From DATCYX01 sp963714425 (lineage in GTDB: Bacteria; Chloroflexota; Anaerolineae; Anaerolineales; UBA4823), in NCBI GenBank assembly GCA_963714425.1, contig CAVQOI010000005.1:62001-126000 (forward strand): a stretch of 64,000 bases of DNA, read 5' to 3'. Below are positions 52,604 to 61,420 of the stretch, piece by piece. The translations under genes and the position numbers were made by a program. The notes beneath the pieces were generated by a model. It saw only the letters and a list, made by a program, of their open reading frames with translations. It did not search any database and was not told the origin of the DNA. Each line of letters opens with the position of its first letter. Within the stretch, counting starts at the first letter, position 1.

Positions 52604-54028
52604 GTGCATATATCCAAATTAGTTCGATTGGTACTGATCCTTATGCTTGTTTTCGGGATACATAGCAGCCCAACTATTGGGTATGCTGCCAACGAGTCAT
52701 CTGCCCTGGAACAATCTTCGCAAGTAACTGCTTTTGACCTAATCATCGCCATGAATACGTTGCGCATGTCCTATGGACTGCCTGCGCTTGTGGAAGACCC
52801 AATAATCAATGCAGTTGCACAATCCACCGCCCAAACGATGGCAGCCAACCAGATGTCCTGGCACATAGGTGACGTCCGTGGCAGGCTGGCTGCAGCTGGG
52901 TACGGGGGAGGATCAACAGTATGGGCAACCGAGAATTTTGCTGTTGGAAACCACTCTATTGATGAAATTATGCTCGTCTGGTCTGACTCAGAGCATATGA
53001 GACCGGCTGTCACACCAGCTTACTGCAATGTCGGCGCGGGTGTAGCAACATCTTCAAACGGGAGAACCTACTATGTCCTGCAAGCTGCGTACGTCGCTGG
53101 GAAGTCTTGTGGTGAATATAAATCTGTTGGTGGAACGACGAACCAACCCGGTGGAAGCACTGGAATCTCCCAGGTGATCATCCCGGTAAAAATTGCCAAA
53201 CCAGACTCCGATGGCAGGGTTTTCCATGTGGTCGAAGCCGGTCAATCTTTTTGGTCAATTGCCATAGCTTATAAAATCACCATTCGAGACCTGGAAACCT
53301 GGAACAACCTCTCGCGCGAATCCAGGCTATTGATCGGGCAGCGCCTGTTCATCCCTGGCAGCGATACGAAAGGCTACGCTACGCCTACGCCTGTCGGTAT
53401 GGTTCTGACAAGCACACCAGACTCAGACGGAAAAATCGTTCACAACGTTCAGCCTTATCAAACCCTCACCACGATCTCACAGGCATATGGGACCAAAATC
53501 GATACAATTCTGGCGTATAACGGGATTCAAATCGATTGGCCTTTGCAAATAGGCCAATCGTTGCTCATCCAGCCTGCCTCGGCAACCGCAACTCCTACCC
53601 CCCCACCACTGTCTCCCATAGAAATGCTCACCCCAGAGAGCGATGGCAATTATTACCATACTGTCCAGGGAGGGGAAACGCTCATGTGGATTGCCAATCA
53701 ATATGAGGTGAGCCTGAACGAGCTGATGGCGTGGAATGGACTGAATTCGTCGGCCATCATTTATCCTGAGCAGAGGCTGCTACTACAAGTGACGCCGCCT
53801 GCTAGCAAGACGCCTACGCCATCTGCAACACCTACGCTGACAGCCACCTCTCCCCCAAACGTTTCTACCCATACCGTAACAGCATCCCCTGTCGACGCTA
53901 TTCCAACACCCATTGAAATATCATCTCCACAAGCTGGAGATAGCACCTATGTTTGGGGTGTAATCATCGGTTTGGCCTCATTGGGAGGAGTACTGCTCGC
54001 GATCTCTACCTTGAGAAAACGGATGTAA
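52604..54028 (+). CDS. Envelope protein with CAP domain, three LysM repeats and C-terminal membrane anchor
   Basis: 474 residues. A signal peptide (LVRLVLILMLVFGIHSS) is followed by a CAP/SCP domain (about 45-170; MNTLRMSYGLPALVEDP, WHIGDVRGRLAAAGYG, ENFAVGNHS). Three peptidoglycan-binding LysM modules start at HVVEAGQSFWSIA, NVQPYQTLTTIS and HTVQGGETLMWIA. A TPTPSATPT linker then leads to a final helix (WGVIIGLASLGGVLLAI) with RKRM. It would sit outside the cell, attached both to membrane and wall. Single gene with GTG start. Confidence 0.88.
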   Translation: MHISKLVRLVLILMLVFGIHSSPTIGYAANESSALEQSSQVTAFDLIIAMNTLRMSYGLPALVEDPIINAVAQSTAQTMAANQMSWHIGDVRGRLAAAGYGGGSTVWATENFAVGNHSIDEIMLVWSDSEHMRPAVTPAYCNVGAGVATSSNGRTYYVLQAAYVAGKSCGEYKSVGGTTNQPGGSTGISQVIIPVKIAKPDSDGRVFHVVEAGQSFWSIAIAYKITIRDLETWNNLSRESRLLIGQRLFIPGSDTKGYATPTPVGMVLTSTPDSDGKIVHNVQPYQTLTTISQAYGTKIDTILAYNGIQIDWPLQIGQSLLIQPASATATPTPPPLSPIEMLTPESDGNYYHTVQGGETLMWIANQYEVSLNELMAWNGLNSSAIIYPEQRLLLQVTPPASKTPTPSATPTLTATSPPNVSTHTVTASPVDAIPTPIEISSPQAGDSTYVWGVIIGLASLGGVLLAISTLRKRM

Positions 54029-54044
54029 AGGCAAACACACATGC

Positions 54045-55160
54045 CTATTTTAAGTTGGCATCATAAAATTCGATTGTCCGCCCCATTGCCATGCTGAAAT
54101 AGTTCGAGAGGTTGTGGTTGTCCTGTTCGTAGGCGTAGAACTCCACATTTATGCCTGCCTCCTGGATTTCATCGTAGAGAATCTCTGAAAGCACAATGGG
54201 CACGCTCTCGTCAGCTGTGCCGTGATGGAGCTGGATGGGACCGGCTAAATCTTCCAGATAGGTATTTGCCGAGACGCTGTTCCAGAAGTCAGGGTTTTCC
54301 TCAGGCGTTCCAAATTCGGTTATCCACCCGCCACGCCAGCCGCGTGAAACCGATTGGGTTGGGACCACACCTCCCCGCCGTCTCCAATTATTCAGTAGAT
54401 CCGGGTAGGATGCCACCACCCCGGCCCAAATCACCCCTGCCTTTATCTCTGGCGAAACAACCATGGCTCGCAGTGTCAGATAGCCCCCCATCGAATGTCC
54501 CCACATGCCGATACGCTCAGGATCTGCTTGCGGGAACCGCTTCAAGGAAGATACAGCATTGAGCACATCAATCGTATAGCCAGGACTGCTGTAGGCGCTG
54601 CTCGCCACGCCTTCCGAGCGATCATGTCCCCGATAATCTATGCGAAATACGATATATCCTGCACGCGCTAACCAGTCCACGTAGGCGATGTAGCGCTCGG
54701 TTGTGCGGTATTGTTCTGGGGGGATGTACCCATGGTTAAATACGATTGCAGGCCATCCACTGGATGGCTTCTCCCCCTCTGGGATCGTCAATAAAGCATA
54801 AATTGTTAAGCCATCGGACTGATAAGATGCATAGTGACGGCTGTAGTTTGCACCTGGTTCCAGCGTCTCCTCGAGGACGATGTCGCTGCCGGGGTATCCC
54901 CTCTGACGCATCGCCTGGATTGCCATTGGGTGAAGTGTGGGTGTTGGGGTAAACACCACGGTTGGCGTCGAGCTCGGTGGCGAAAATACAGTTTCTGTCG
55001 CGCGGAAAGTCGGTGAAATGGTCTTAGCGACTGCCGGTGGTCTCAAAGTGAGCGTTGGTGAAGAATTGACCATTTTTGGTTGTACGGCTTGCGTGTTTCC
55101 CCCACAAGCGCTAGAAAAAATTATGAAGCATGTTGACAACAATAAGACTAAAGGTTTCAT
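54045..55160 (-). CDS. Alpha/beta-hydrolase lipoprotein (dipeptidyl peptidase-like)
   Basis: 371 residues with a lipoprotein signal (LVLLLSTCFIIFSSACGG, lipobox Cys19), a Thr/Pro-rich spacer to residue 77 or so, and an S9-type alpha/beta hydrolase. The oxyanion region is NHGYIPP, the nucleophile lies in GHSMGGYL, the acid in HGTADESVP and the His in EQDNHNLS. An extracytoplasmic peptidase or esterase anchored to the membrane is likely. The substrate is not determined. Confidence 0.88.
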   Translation of the reverse strand: MKPLVLLLSTCFIIFSSACGGNTQAVQPKMVNSSPTLTLRPPAVAKTISPTFRATETVFSPPSSTPTVVFTPTPTLHPMAIQAMRQRGYPGSDIVLEETLEPGANYSRHYASYQSDGLTIYALLTIPEGEKPSSGWPAIVFNHGYIPPEQYRTTERYIAYVDWLARAGYIVFRIDYRGHDRSEGVASSAYSSPGYTIDVLNAVSSLKRFPQADPERIGMWGHSMGGYLTLRAMVVSPEIKAGVIWAGVVASYPDLLNNWRRRGGVVPTQSVSRGWRGGWITEFGTPEENPDFWNSVSANTYLEDLAGPIQLHHGTADESVPIVLSEILYDEIQEAGINVEFYAYEQDNHNLSNYFSMAMGRTIEFYDANLK

Positions 55161-55191
55161 AGATCTACCTCTGAATTATTTTTCGTGTGAT

Positions 55192-55890
55192 TTAACGAAT
55201 AAATTGGATCTGTCGTAGCTCGCCTCCAGGAGGAATGACAATGAACTCTTCATCGACCGAATGCAGACTTTCTGCTACTTCGACAAGCTTACGAACATAA
55301 ACATCGGAACCCAGGATCTCCACGTACTGCATCCCCCACCTTTCGCAAAACTTTGCAACCTCCAAGGCTTGGGGCCGGTATTTAACCATATCCTCCTGTG
55401 AGTGTGCGACAAGAACGAGTCTGCGGTAATGCTGGTACTGCTGGTCCATCACCCACATGGCTTTTTCTTGTCCAAGTCGCTGAACGTACTCCTCATACTC
55501 TGACAAGGGGTTGCTGCCAGACTCTAACCAGCCTTTCGATAAATAATAGGTACCCGGGGCGGCATCAAACTCTGTTCGATAGGCAGCATAAGACCCGAGA
55601 AGGATTGCAATGCAATCATCCGCTCGGGGAACCAGTAGATAGTGCTTACCGGCATTTAGTTTATTCAAACCATTTCCACACAAGCCAAAACCAAGAACAA
55701 CTAGGCTGGGATTCTCTATCGCATCTATGGCATCTTGTAAAGCAATGTTTAATTTATTCGGCACGCGATGCAAGCCGTAATCAATATAAGTGACTTGCTC
55801 GCGTAGCTCTTGCGGCAGCAATCGCTCGAGCAAATCATTGAAGACCCGGCAAGCGATGATGGTGATAGGATATTTTTCTGTGTCAGGCAT
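55192..55890 (-). CDS. DUF1638 family protein
   Basis: 232 residues matching the DUF1638 pattern: IIACRVF at the start, LGFGLCGNGL, VPRADDCIAILLGS and PGTYYLSKGW. The family is often found with corrinoid methyltransferase systems in anaerobes, but none is seen here. Function unknown. Conserved Cys in ACRVF, LCGNG and DDCIA could bind a metal or corrinoid. A perfect palindrome sits between its promoter region and ATG. Confidence 0.85.
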   Translation of the reverse strand: MPDTEKYPITIIACRVFNDLLERLLPQELREQVTYIDYGLHRVPNKLNIALQDAIDAIENPSLVVLGFGLCGNGLNKLNAGKHYLLVPRADDCIAILLGSYAAYRTEFDAAPGTYYLSKGWLESGSNPLSEYEEYVQRLGQEKAMWVMDQQYQHYRRLVLVAHSQEDMVKYRPQALEVAKFCERWGMQYVEILGSDVYVRKLVEVAESLHSVDEEFIVIPPGGELRQIQFIR

Positions 55891-55905
55891 AATTGACGGT
55901 CAATT
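55891..55905. promoter_or_regulatory. Operator-like palindrome AATTGAC-G-GTCAATT at the DUF1638 start
   Basis: A perfect 7-1-7 inverted repeat ends at the base directly before the ATG of the DUF1638 gene and replaces the ribosome-binding region. It could bind a repressor or fold over the start codon. Confidence 0.45.
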
Positions 55906-55957
55906 GCTCCAGCGACAGGACGAACTAGACCATTTTAACCCAAATTCCAAATAAAAA

Positions 55958-56009
55958 GGCGCTGCAGGCTCAACAGTCAAAATGACTGCTGATGAGCGCC
56001 TGCAGCGCC
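55958..56009 (-). terminator. Intrinsic terminator after folD
   Basis: GGCGCTGCAGGC (55958-55969) pairs perfectly with GCCTGCAGCGCC (55998-56009). The inner arms TCAACAGTCA and TGACTGCTGA pair with one mismatch. On the minus strand TTTTTATTT follows, 60 bases past the folD stop. Confidence 0.9.
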
Positions 56010-56068
56010 ATATTGAGAAACGAACAGCCGATTGACCGTTCTATTCCCGAATAGCAAAAGCAAAAGGA

Positions 56069-56962
56069 CTACACAGATTTCTTGAGTGCATCCACTTGAT
56101 TAGCGGCACGCACTGTATTACGCAATAGCATGGCGATTGTCATTGGGCCCACACCACCTGGCGACGGTGTCAGGTATCCCGCTACTTCTTTAACCTCATC
56201 AAACTTCACATCGCCGACCCAGCGATACCCTTTTTCAGTGGAAGGGTCTTCAACCCGGTTAGAGCCGACGTCGATCACGATTGCGCCGGGCTTGACCCAA
56301 TCTCGCCGCACCATCTCCGGACGACCAACAGCGGCAATCAGAATATCTGCGGAGCTACAAATTCCCGGAAGGTCTTTACTGCGCGAATGGCAAATCGTGA
56401 CGGTCGCATTGCGTTCAACTAGCAGTAAGGCGACAGGCATACCCACAATATTCGAGCGACCCAATACAACAGCAGTCGCACCTTCGATGGGCACGCCCAT
56501 CGCATCGATCAGGTAGATACACCCATCGGGAGTGCAGGGCACAAACATGGGTTTCCGCCCCTTCTGTGCAAGGCGGCCAATATTGACAGGATGAAAGCCG
56601 TCAATGTCCTTATAGATGCTGATCGTATTGAGCACACGCTCCTCGTCCAGTCCTTTCGGTAGTGGCAATTGGACCAAAATGCCATTCACCTCAGGACTGG
56701 CATTTAGATCTGCAACCAACGCCTCTAGATCCTGTTGTGAGATGTCAGCTGGGAGAATGTGACCGAAAGATTTGATCCCTACCTTCTCGCAGTTCTTTTG
56801 CTTCATACGCACATACTGGTGTGAAGCGGGGTTATCCCCTACCAGGACGGTCGCCAGACCCGGTGCCGGCAATCCAGCGGCAACCCGTTCTGCAACCTCC
56901 CTGGCAACTTCAGCACGGACTTTTTCGGCAATGGCGGTTCCATCGATAATCTGTGCAGTCAT
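56069..56962 (-). CDS. folD: Bifunctional methylene-THF dehydrogenase / methenyl-THF cyclohydrolase
   Basis: Interconverts methylene-, methenyl- and formyl-THF in the cytosol. 297 residues with YVRMKQKNCEKVGI (catalytic Lys), VQLPLPKGLDEE, the FHPVNIGRLAQ strand, CTPDGCIYLID, VVLGRSNIVGMP (NADP loop) and the C-terminal YLTPSPGGVGPMTIAMLL. It would serve the methylene-THF consumed by PanB and the one-carbon units from the GcvT-like protein. Divergent from the GntR gene. Confidence 0.96.
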   Translation of the reverse strand: MTAQIIDGTAIAEKVRAEVAREVAERVAAGLPAPGLATVLVGDNPASHQYVRMKQKNCEKVGIKSFGHILPADISQQDLEALVADLNASPEVNGILVQLPLPKGLDEERVLNTISIYKDIDGFHPVNIGRLAQKGRKPMFVPCTPDGCIYLIDAMGVPIEGATAVVLGRSNIVGMPVALLLVERNATVTICHSRSKDLPGICSSADILIAAVGRPEMVRRDWVKPGAIVIDVGSNRVEDPSTEKGYRWVGDVKFDEVKEVAGYLTPSPGGVGPMTIAMLLRNTVRAANQVDALKKSV

Positions 56963-57013
56963 TATTTTCTCCTCAATGGGGGTTTAATATGGGCAACTGT
57001 TTTGTATTTCAGG

Positions 57014-57041
57014 TTGACAATCGTTCAAATATTGATATACT
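57014..57041 (+). promoter_or_regulatory. Sigma-70 promoter of the GntR gene
   Basis: TTGACA (57014-57019), a 16-base spacer and TATACT (57036-57041). The -10 lies inside the first of three TGATATA-type repeats. Confidence 0.65.
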
Positions 57042-57068
57042 TTATCCTGATATACTCTTGATATATCA
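57033..57068. promoter_or_regulatory. Three TGATATA-type repeats, likely GntR operator
   Basis: TGATATACT occurs at 57033-57041 and 57048-57056, and the perfect palindrome TGATATATCA at 57059-57068. They overlap the -10 and initial transcribed region of the GntR gene, which suggests autoregulation and possibly control of folD or the decarboxylase operon. The link to this regulator is inferred. Confidence 0.5.
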
Positions 57069-57120
57069 GCAGTGTCCATTATAACGATTATTTATCCTAT
57101 TGGCAAGACTTCCGTGAAAG

Positions 57121-57777
57121 ATGGAACAAACATTTACATCCCTCAGCCAGCTTGCGTACAACCAGATCAGAGATAAGATTATCTCGCTGGAGCTTTCTCC
57201 AGGTTCCACGGTTGACGAGACCAGCTTGCAGAATGCTCTAAATCTTGGACGTACGCCAATCCGAGAAGCACTGATGCGGTTATCCCTCGAAAAACTGGTG
57301 ATCATCATCCCACGCCGGGGAATTTTTATTTCCGAGATTTCAATTCCTCATCTCCATCAACTCTTCGAGATGCGCCATGCGCTGGAGCCGCTTGCGGCTC
57401 GTCTGGCCGCGCAACGAGGATCTGTTACGCAGTTCCAGGCAATTAAGTCAGCTCTTGAGGCAGGTCTCAGACAACCAGAGTTACCCCCGGATCAGGCTTT
57501 TATCGAAGCAGATCAGACATGCCATCGTATACTTTACGAAGCTACAAAAAACCAACATTTAGAAGACACACTTAAGATCCTTTATACCCTGAGTGTTAGA
57601 TTGTGGAACTATTCGCAGGTAAAAGTCGATAGCCTAGAACAGGCATTATCTCAACACTTACAGCTTGTTTCAGCGCTCGAAATGCGTGATGCCGAAGTAG
57701 CTAGCAAACTCATCGAACAGCATGTGATGTCATTCCAGGAAGCTATCCAGGGAGCCATGCTAGGACTGGTTACATAA
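57121..57777 (+). CDS. GntR-family regulator, FadR/FCD type
   Basis: 218 residues. The N-terminal winged helix has LAYNQIRDKIISLELSPGSTVDE and LNLGRTPIREALMRL. The C-terminal FCD domain has MRHALEPLAARLAA, EADQTCHRILYEATKN and a final metal-site His in LIEQHVMSF. Such regulators respond to carboxylic acids or acyl metabolites. It precedes the decarboxylase operon on the same strand with a 159-base gap, so methylmalonate- or succinate-derived ligands are plausible effectors. Confidence 0.88.
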   Translation: MEQTFTSLSQLAYNQIRDKIISLELSPGSTVDETSLQNALNLGRTPIREALMRLSLEKLVIIIPRRGIFISEISIPHLHQLFEMRHALEPLAARLAAQRGSVTQFQAIKSALEAGLRQPELPPDQAFIEADQTCHRILYEATKNQHLEDTLKILYTLSVRLWNYSQVKVDSLEQALSQHLQLVSALEMRDAEVASKLIEQHVMSFQEAIQGAMLGLVT

Positions 57778-57936
57778 TCTGGAGTGTGGGTATTCCACAC
57801 CCTTATGACCGATCAGGTTTAATTACACCCCCATTTCAAGTACATTGTCACTGATATTTACACCTTTGCAGGGTGTATGATTCAGAGGTTTGTGAGAACC
57901 ATCACAAGAAAACGAATACTTTCTTGAGGTAATTCA

Positions 57937-59490
57937 ATGACCGACGAAGATCCACGAATCACAGAATTGCGGGCAATGCGCGAGATTGCCAGTCTTGGGG
58001 GAGGTGAAGAGCGCATTGCGGTCCAACACGCAAAGGGTAAATTGACAGCGCGCGAGCGCTTGGCGGTACTGGTCGATCCCGGCACATTCAACGAGTTAGA
58101 ACCCTTCATCACCCACCAAGGGGATGAGCTTGGGATTGCATCTGAGAAATTTCTGGGCGATGGGGTGATAACTGGTTATGGTCAGGTAAATGGACGTACT
58201 CTGTACGTCTATGCGCAGGACTTCACGGTTTATGGCGGCACGCTCAGTGAAATGCAGAGTCATAAAATCTGCCGTGTCATGGATCTTGCCCTCCGTAATG
58301 GCGTACCCATAATAGGCCTGATTGACTCGGGTGGTGCACGCATCCAGGAAGGCGTCAAAAGCCTGGGCGGATATGCAGAGATATTTCGCCGCAATGCACA
58401 ATTCTCGGGTGTAATCCCCCAAATTAGTGTCATGCTCGGCCCCTGCGCTGGGGGCGCAGCTTACTCCCCTGCTCTGACGGATTTGATCATCATGGTACGC
58501 AAACACTCATACATGTTCCTGACCGGTCCGGAGGTGATCAAAGCCGTCACTGGTGAAGTGATCGATTCAGAGAGCCTGGGTGGAACAGATGTGCACATGA
58601 ATATAACAGGGACCGCGCACCTTGCTGTAGATACGGAGCAAGAGGCGATCCTATTGGCTCGGAAAGTACTCGGTTATTTTCCGTCCAACAATGTTGAAAA
58701 CCCTCCTTATTTTCAACCAGAAGACGACCCATTGCGCATGGATGAAGAATTAAATACCATTGTTCCACTGGACCCCATGGAAGCGTACAACATGCATGAT
58801 GTAATCCTGCGCGTAATGGACAAGGGGACGTTTATTGAGATCCAGCCCACTTGGGCATGTAATGCCATTATTGGTCTGGCAAGAATCGGAGGACACAGCG
58901 TAGGGGTCGTATCTCAAGAGCCCAGCGTGATGGCAGGCGTGATCGACATTGATGCGTCGGATAAAATCACGCGTTTTGTGCGCATGTGCGATTGTTTCAA
59001 TATTCCCCTGGTTACTTTCGTAGATTCTCCAGGGTTTCTGCCAGGAGTAGGACAGGAACATAGCGGGATTATTAGACATGGAGCAAAAATTCTCTACGCC
59101 TATTCTGAGGCTACCGTCCCAAAGGTTACTGTGATCACCCGCAAGGCTTATGGGGGAGCTTATGTGGTCATGAGCAGCAAATACCTGGGAACAGATGTCA
59201 CTTACGCGTGGCCAAGTGCAGAGATCGCCGTTCTAGGAGCGGAGGGTGCTGTAAACATCCTGTACAAGAGGCAAATTGCCTCTGCAGAAGAGCCTCTGCA
59301 GGAACGAAAACGCCTGGTGGATGAATACCGCAAACAGTTTAATAACCCATACTTTGCCGCCAAGGCAGGATATGTAGACGATATTATTGAACCACGCGAA
59401 ACTCGGCCCAAGATCATCGCCAGCCTGGCAGCTCTGCGGGACAAATTCTCATCAGCCCCCCCGCGTAAACATGGCAATATACCGGTTTGA
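57937..59490 (+). CDS. mmdA: Acyl-CoA carboxyl/decarboxylase alpha subunit (carboxyltransferase, MmdA-like)
   Basis: A 517-residue carboxyltransferase of the propionyl/methylmalonyl-CoA group that moves the carboxyl from methylmalonyl-CoA to biotin. The N-terminal half has KGKLTARERLAVLVDPGTF, DFTVYGGTLSEMQ, LIDSGGARIQEGV and GPCAGGAAYSPALTD. The C-terminal half has FVDSPGFLPGVGQEHSGIIRHGAK and the RKAYGGAYVVMSSK loop. With the three downstream genes it forms a membrane sodium pump. Glutaconyl-CoA as substrate cannot be excluded. The GAGG box before the ATG fits. Confidence 0.92.
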   Translation: MTDEDPRITELRAMREIASLGGGEERIAVQHAKGKLTARERLAVLVDPGTFNELEPFITHQGDELGIASEKFLGDGVITGYGQVNGRTLYVYAQDFTVYGGTLSEMQSHKICRVMDLALRNGVPIIGLIDSGGARIQEGVKSLGGYAEIFRRNAQFSGVIPQISVMLGPCAGGAAYSPALTDLIIMVRKHSYMFLTGPEVIKAVTGEVIDSESLGGTDVHMNITGTAHLAVDTEQEAILLARKVLGYFPSNNVENPPYFQPEDDPLRMDEELNTIVPLDPMEAYNMHDVILRVMDKGTFIEIQPTWACNAIIGLARIGGHSVGVVSQEPSVMAGVIDIDASDKITRFVRMCDCFNIPLVTFVDSPGFLPGVGQEHSGIIRHGAKILYAYSEATVPKVTVITRKAYGGAYVVMSSKYLGTDVTYAWPSAEIAVLGAEGAVNILYKRQIASAEEPLQERKRLVDEYRKQFNNPYFAAKAGYVDDIIEPRETRPKIIASLAALRDKFSSAPPRKHGNIPV

Positions 59491-59510
59491 TCGGAGTTAG
59501 GAGCCTAGCT

Positions 59511-59825
59511 TTGGATTCTTTAGTTCTCTCATTGATCATTTCAGCAACTGGTATGGGTTTAGTATTTGGAGCCATCCTTCTACTCTGGGGATTAATGGCA
59601 ATCCTGGTAAAAGTTGCCCAAGACCCGATGTCAGGTGAAATGTCTGAAGCTGAGGGGATCGAGATTAGTAATTATCAAGCTGCTATTGCAGCAGTTGGCG
59701 TAGCGTTGAGCCAGCAATCCAGCACAGAGCCTCGCGAATTTCCGCTCCCGCCAACGGCAGTGGTCAGCCCATGGCAAGCGATCATGAGGGGAAGGGTGCT
59801 CGATAAACGAGGTCCGAATCGATGA
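59511..59825 (+). CDS. Sodium-pump decarboxylase gamma/delta subunit (OadG/MmdD-like)
   Basis: About 104 residues. A single N-terminal membrane helix (LVLSLIISATGMGLVFGAILLLWGLMAIL) is followed by a short cytosolic part with Pro (EFPLPPTAV) ending SPWQAIMRGRVLDKRG, as in OadG-type subunits that hold the carboxyltransferase to the membrane. The start is TTG at 59511 with AGGAG seven bases ahead. An earlier TTG at 59487 overlaps mmdA and lacks a ribosome site. The stop overlaps the next gene as ATGA. Confidence 0.8.
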   Translation: MDSLVLSLIISATGMGLVFGAILLLWGLMAILVKVAQDPMSGEMSEAEGIEISNYQAAIAAVGVALSQQSSTEPREFPLPPTAVVSPWQAIMRGRVLDKRGPNR

Positions 59826-60280
59826 AATACCGGGTCAATGTTCAAGGGAAGAATTTTGAAGTCGAGGTAAATGACATTCATTCACAGCCCATCATCGCCA
59901 TTGTAGATGGCGATCCTGTTGAGGTGTGGGTGGAGACACATTTTACTTCCCAGGCGGGACAGCCTTCACTGGCGGGAATAGATGCAATCCAGGGGAATAA
60001 CACAACTCGAAAAGTGTCGAATGCAAGTTCTGCATATCAGGACAACAACTCGCGCAGCCCTGATAACAACATTATACGCTCCCCAATCCCTGGTGTGATT
60101 ACGTTGATTGGGGTTAAGGAGAGCGATGACATCTCCAAAGGTCAGGTACTGTGCGTCCTGGAAGCGATGAAGATGAAGAATACAATTCGCTCTCCACGAA
60201 GCGGGGTGATATCGAGTGTTCATATTGTGGTTGGCCAGACAGTCCAACACCATGACGCGCTGGTGGAATTTGCCGATTAG
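59822..60280 (+). CDS. Biotin carboxyl carrier subunit of the decarboxylase
   Basis: 152 residues ending in a biotinyl domain with the lysine in LEAMKMKNTI and the hairpin IRSPIPGVITLIGVKESDDI / IRSPRSGVISSVHIVVGQ. The N-terminal part (KYRVNVQGKNFEVEVND) is the usual cap, joined by a Ser/Asn-rich flexible linker. It shuttles carboxybiotin between the alpha subunit and the membrane beta subunit. The four-base overlap with the gamma-type gene indicates coupling. Confidence 0.92.
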   Translation: MKYRVNVQGKNFEVEVNDIHSQPIIAIVDGDPVEVWVETHFTSQAGQPSLAGIDAIQGNNTTRKVSNASSAYQDNNSRSPDNNIIRSPIPGVITLIGVKESDDISKGQVLCVLEAMKMKNTIRSPRSGVISSVHIVVGQTVQHHDALVEFAD

Positions 60281-60292
60281 AAATTTTTGATC

Positions 60293-61420
60293 ATGGACCT
60301 CTTGACGCTCATCTCAGAACTTACCCGTGGACTGGCGAATTTCACCATCGGAAACGCTTTCATGCTCTGTGTGGGGTCTATCTTAATCGCACTGGCTGTC
60401 CTGAAACAGTATGAACCTGTGTTGCTCCTCCCTATCGGATTCGGCTGTCTTCTGGCAAATATCCCGATGACGGGAATGAACGATGGGGATGGACTCTTTG
60501 GCGTGCTATATAAGGCTGGGATTAGTACAGAGTTGTTTCCATTGCTAATATTTATTGGCGTTGGCGCCATGATTGACTTCAGTCCCCTACTCTCACAACC
60601 GAAGCTGGTTTTACTCGGCGCGGCTGGACAGTTCGGCATCTTTGGGACGTTGATCATTGCCACGCTCCTGGGCTTTCCCCTCAACGAAGCTGCCTCGATT
60701 GGCGTGATTGGAGCCATCGATGGCCCAACTTCGATCTTCGTTGCCTCCAAGCTGGCGCCTGCGTTACTCGCACCCATCGCTGTGGCTGCGTACTCGTATA
60801 TGAGCCTGGTACCTATCATCCAACCACCATTAATGCGGTTGTTTACAACGAAAGCAGAGCGACAAATCAGGATGGAATATGCACCCAGACCGGTGTCAAA
60901 ACGAGCACGAATACTCTTTCCCATTATCGTTACCCTGGCAATAGGATTGCTTGTGCCTGAGGCCACGCCTCTGATTGGCATGCTGATGTTAGGCAACCTT
61001 CTGCGCGAATCAGGTGTTGTTGAGCGGTTGAATAAGGCCGCTCAAAATGAGATTGCCAATATCGCTACGCTCTTTTTGGGGATTACGATCGGCTCTACGA
61101 TGAGCGCAAGTAGCTTTCTGAATATTACTACGATTCAGATTTTGATTCTTGGCTTAATAGCCTTCATACTTGACACGGTCGCCGGCTTGTTGTTTGGAAA
61201 ACTGATGTCCTTTCTTTCGCGCGGTACGATCAACCCGCTAATCGGCGCAGCTGGGATTAGCGCATTCCCTATGGCAGGGCGCTTAGTTGCTCAAATTGCA
61301 CAAGAAGAGGATTTTGAGAACTTCTTGATTATGCACGCAATGGGGGCGAATACAGCTGGTCAATTAGGCAGTGTGATGGCTGGGGGTGTGCTTCTAGCAA
61401 TTGTTTCTGGGATCGTCTAG
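60293..61420 (+). CDS. mmdB: Sodium-translocating decarboxylase beta subunit (OadB/MmdB family)
   Basis: A polytopic membrane protein of 375 residues that decarboxylates carboxybiotin and exports Na+. Signatures are PIGFGCLLANIPMTG, FPLLIFIGVGAMIDFSPL, the helix-loop VIGAIDGPTSIFVASKLA with the essential Asp, YSYMSLVPIIQPP, GMLMLGNLLRESGVVERL and GAAGISAFPMAGRLVA. ATG at 60293 is preferred to TTG at 60287. It completes a four-subunit pump. The end overlaps the convergent dehydrogenase gene by four bases. Confidence 0.95.
   Translation: MDLLTLISELTRGLANFTIGNAFMLCVGSILIALAVLKQYEPVLLLPIGFGCLLANIPMTGMNDGDGLFGVLYKAGISTELFPLLIFIGVGAMIDFSPLLSQPKLVLLGAAGQFGIFGTLIIATLLGFPLNEAASIGVIGAIDGPTSIFVASKLAPALLAPIAVAAYSYMSLVPIIQPPLMRLFTTKAERQIRMEYAPRPVSKRARILFPIIVTLAIGLLVPEATPLIGMLMLGNLLRESGVVERLNKAAQNEIANIATLFLGITIGSTMSASSFLNITTIQILILGLIAFILDTVAGLLFGKLMSFLSRGTINPLIGAAGISAFPMAGRLVAQIAQEEDFENFLIMHAMGANTAGQLGSVMAGGVLLAIVSGIV

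Noticed and set aside
60277..60996. 239-residue minus-strand frame under mmdB
   Set aside because: Antisense of a hydrophobic membrane protein. The plus-strand gene has clear family motifs throughout.
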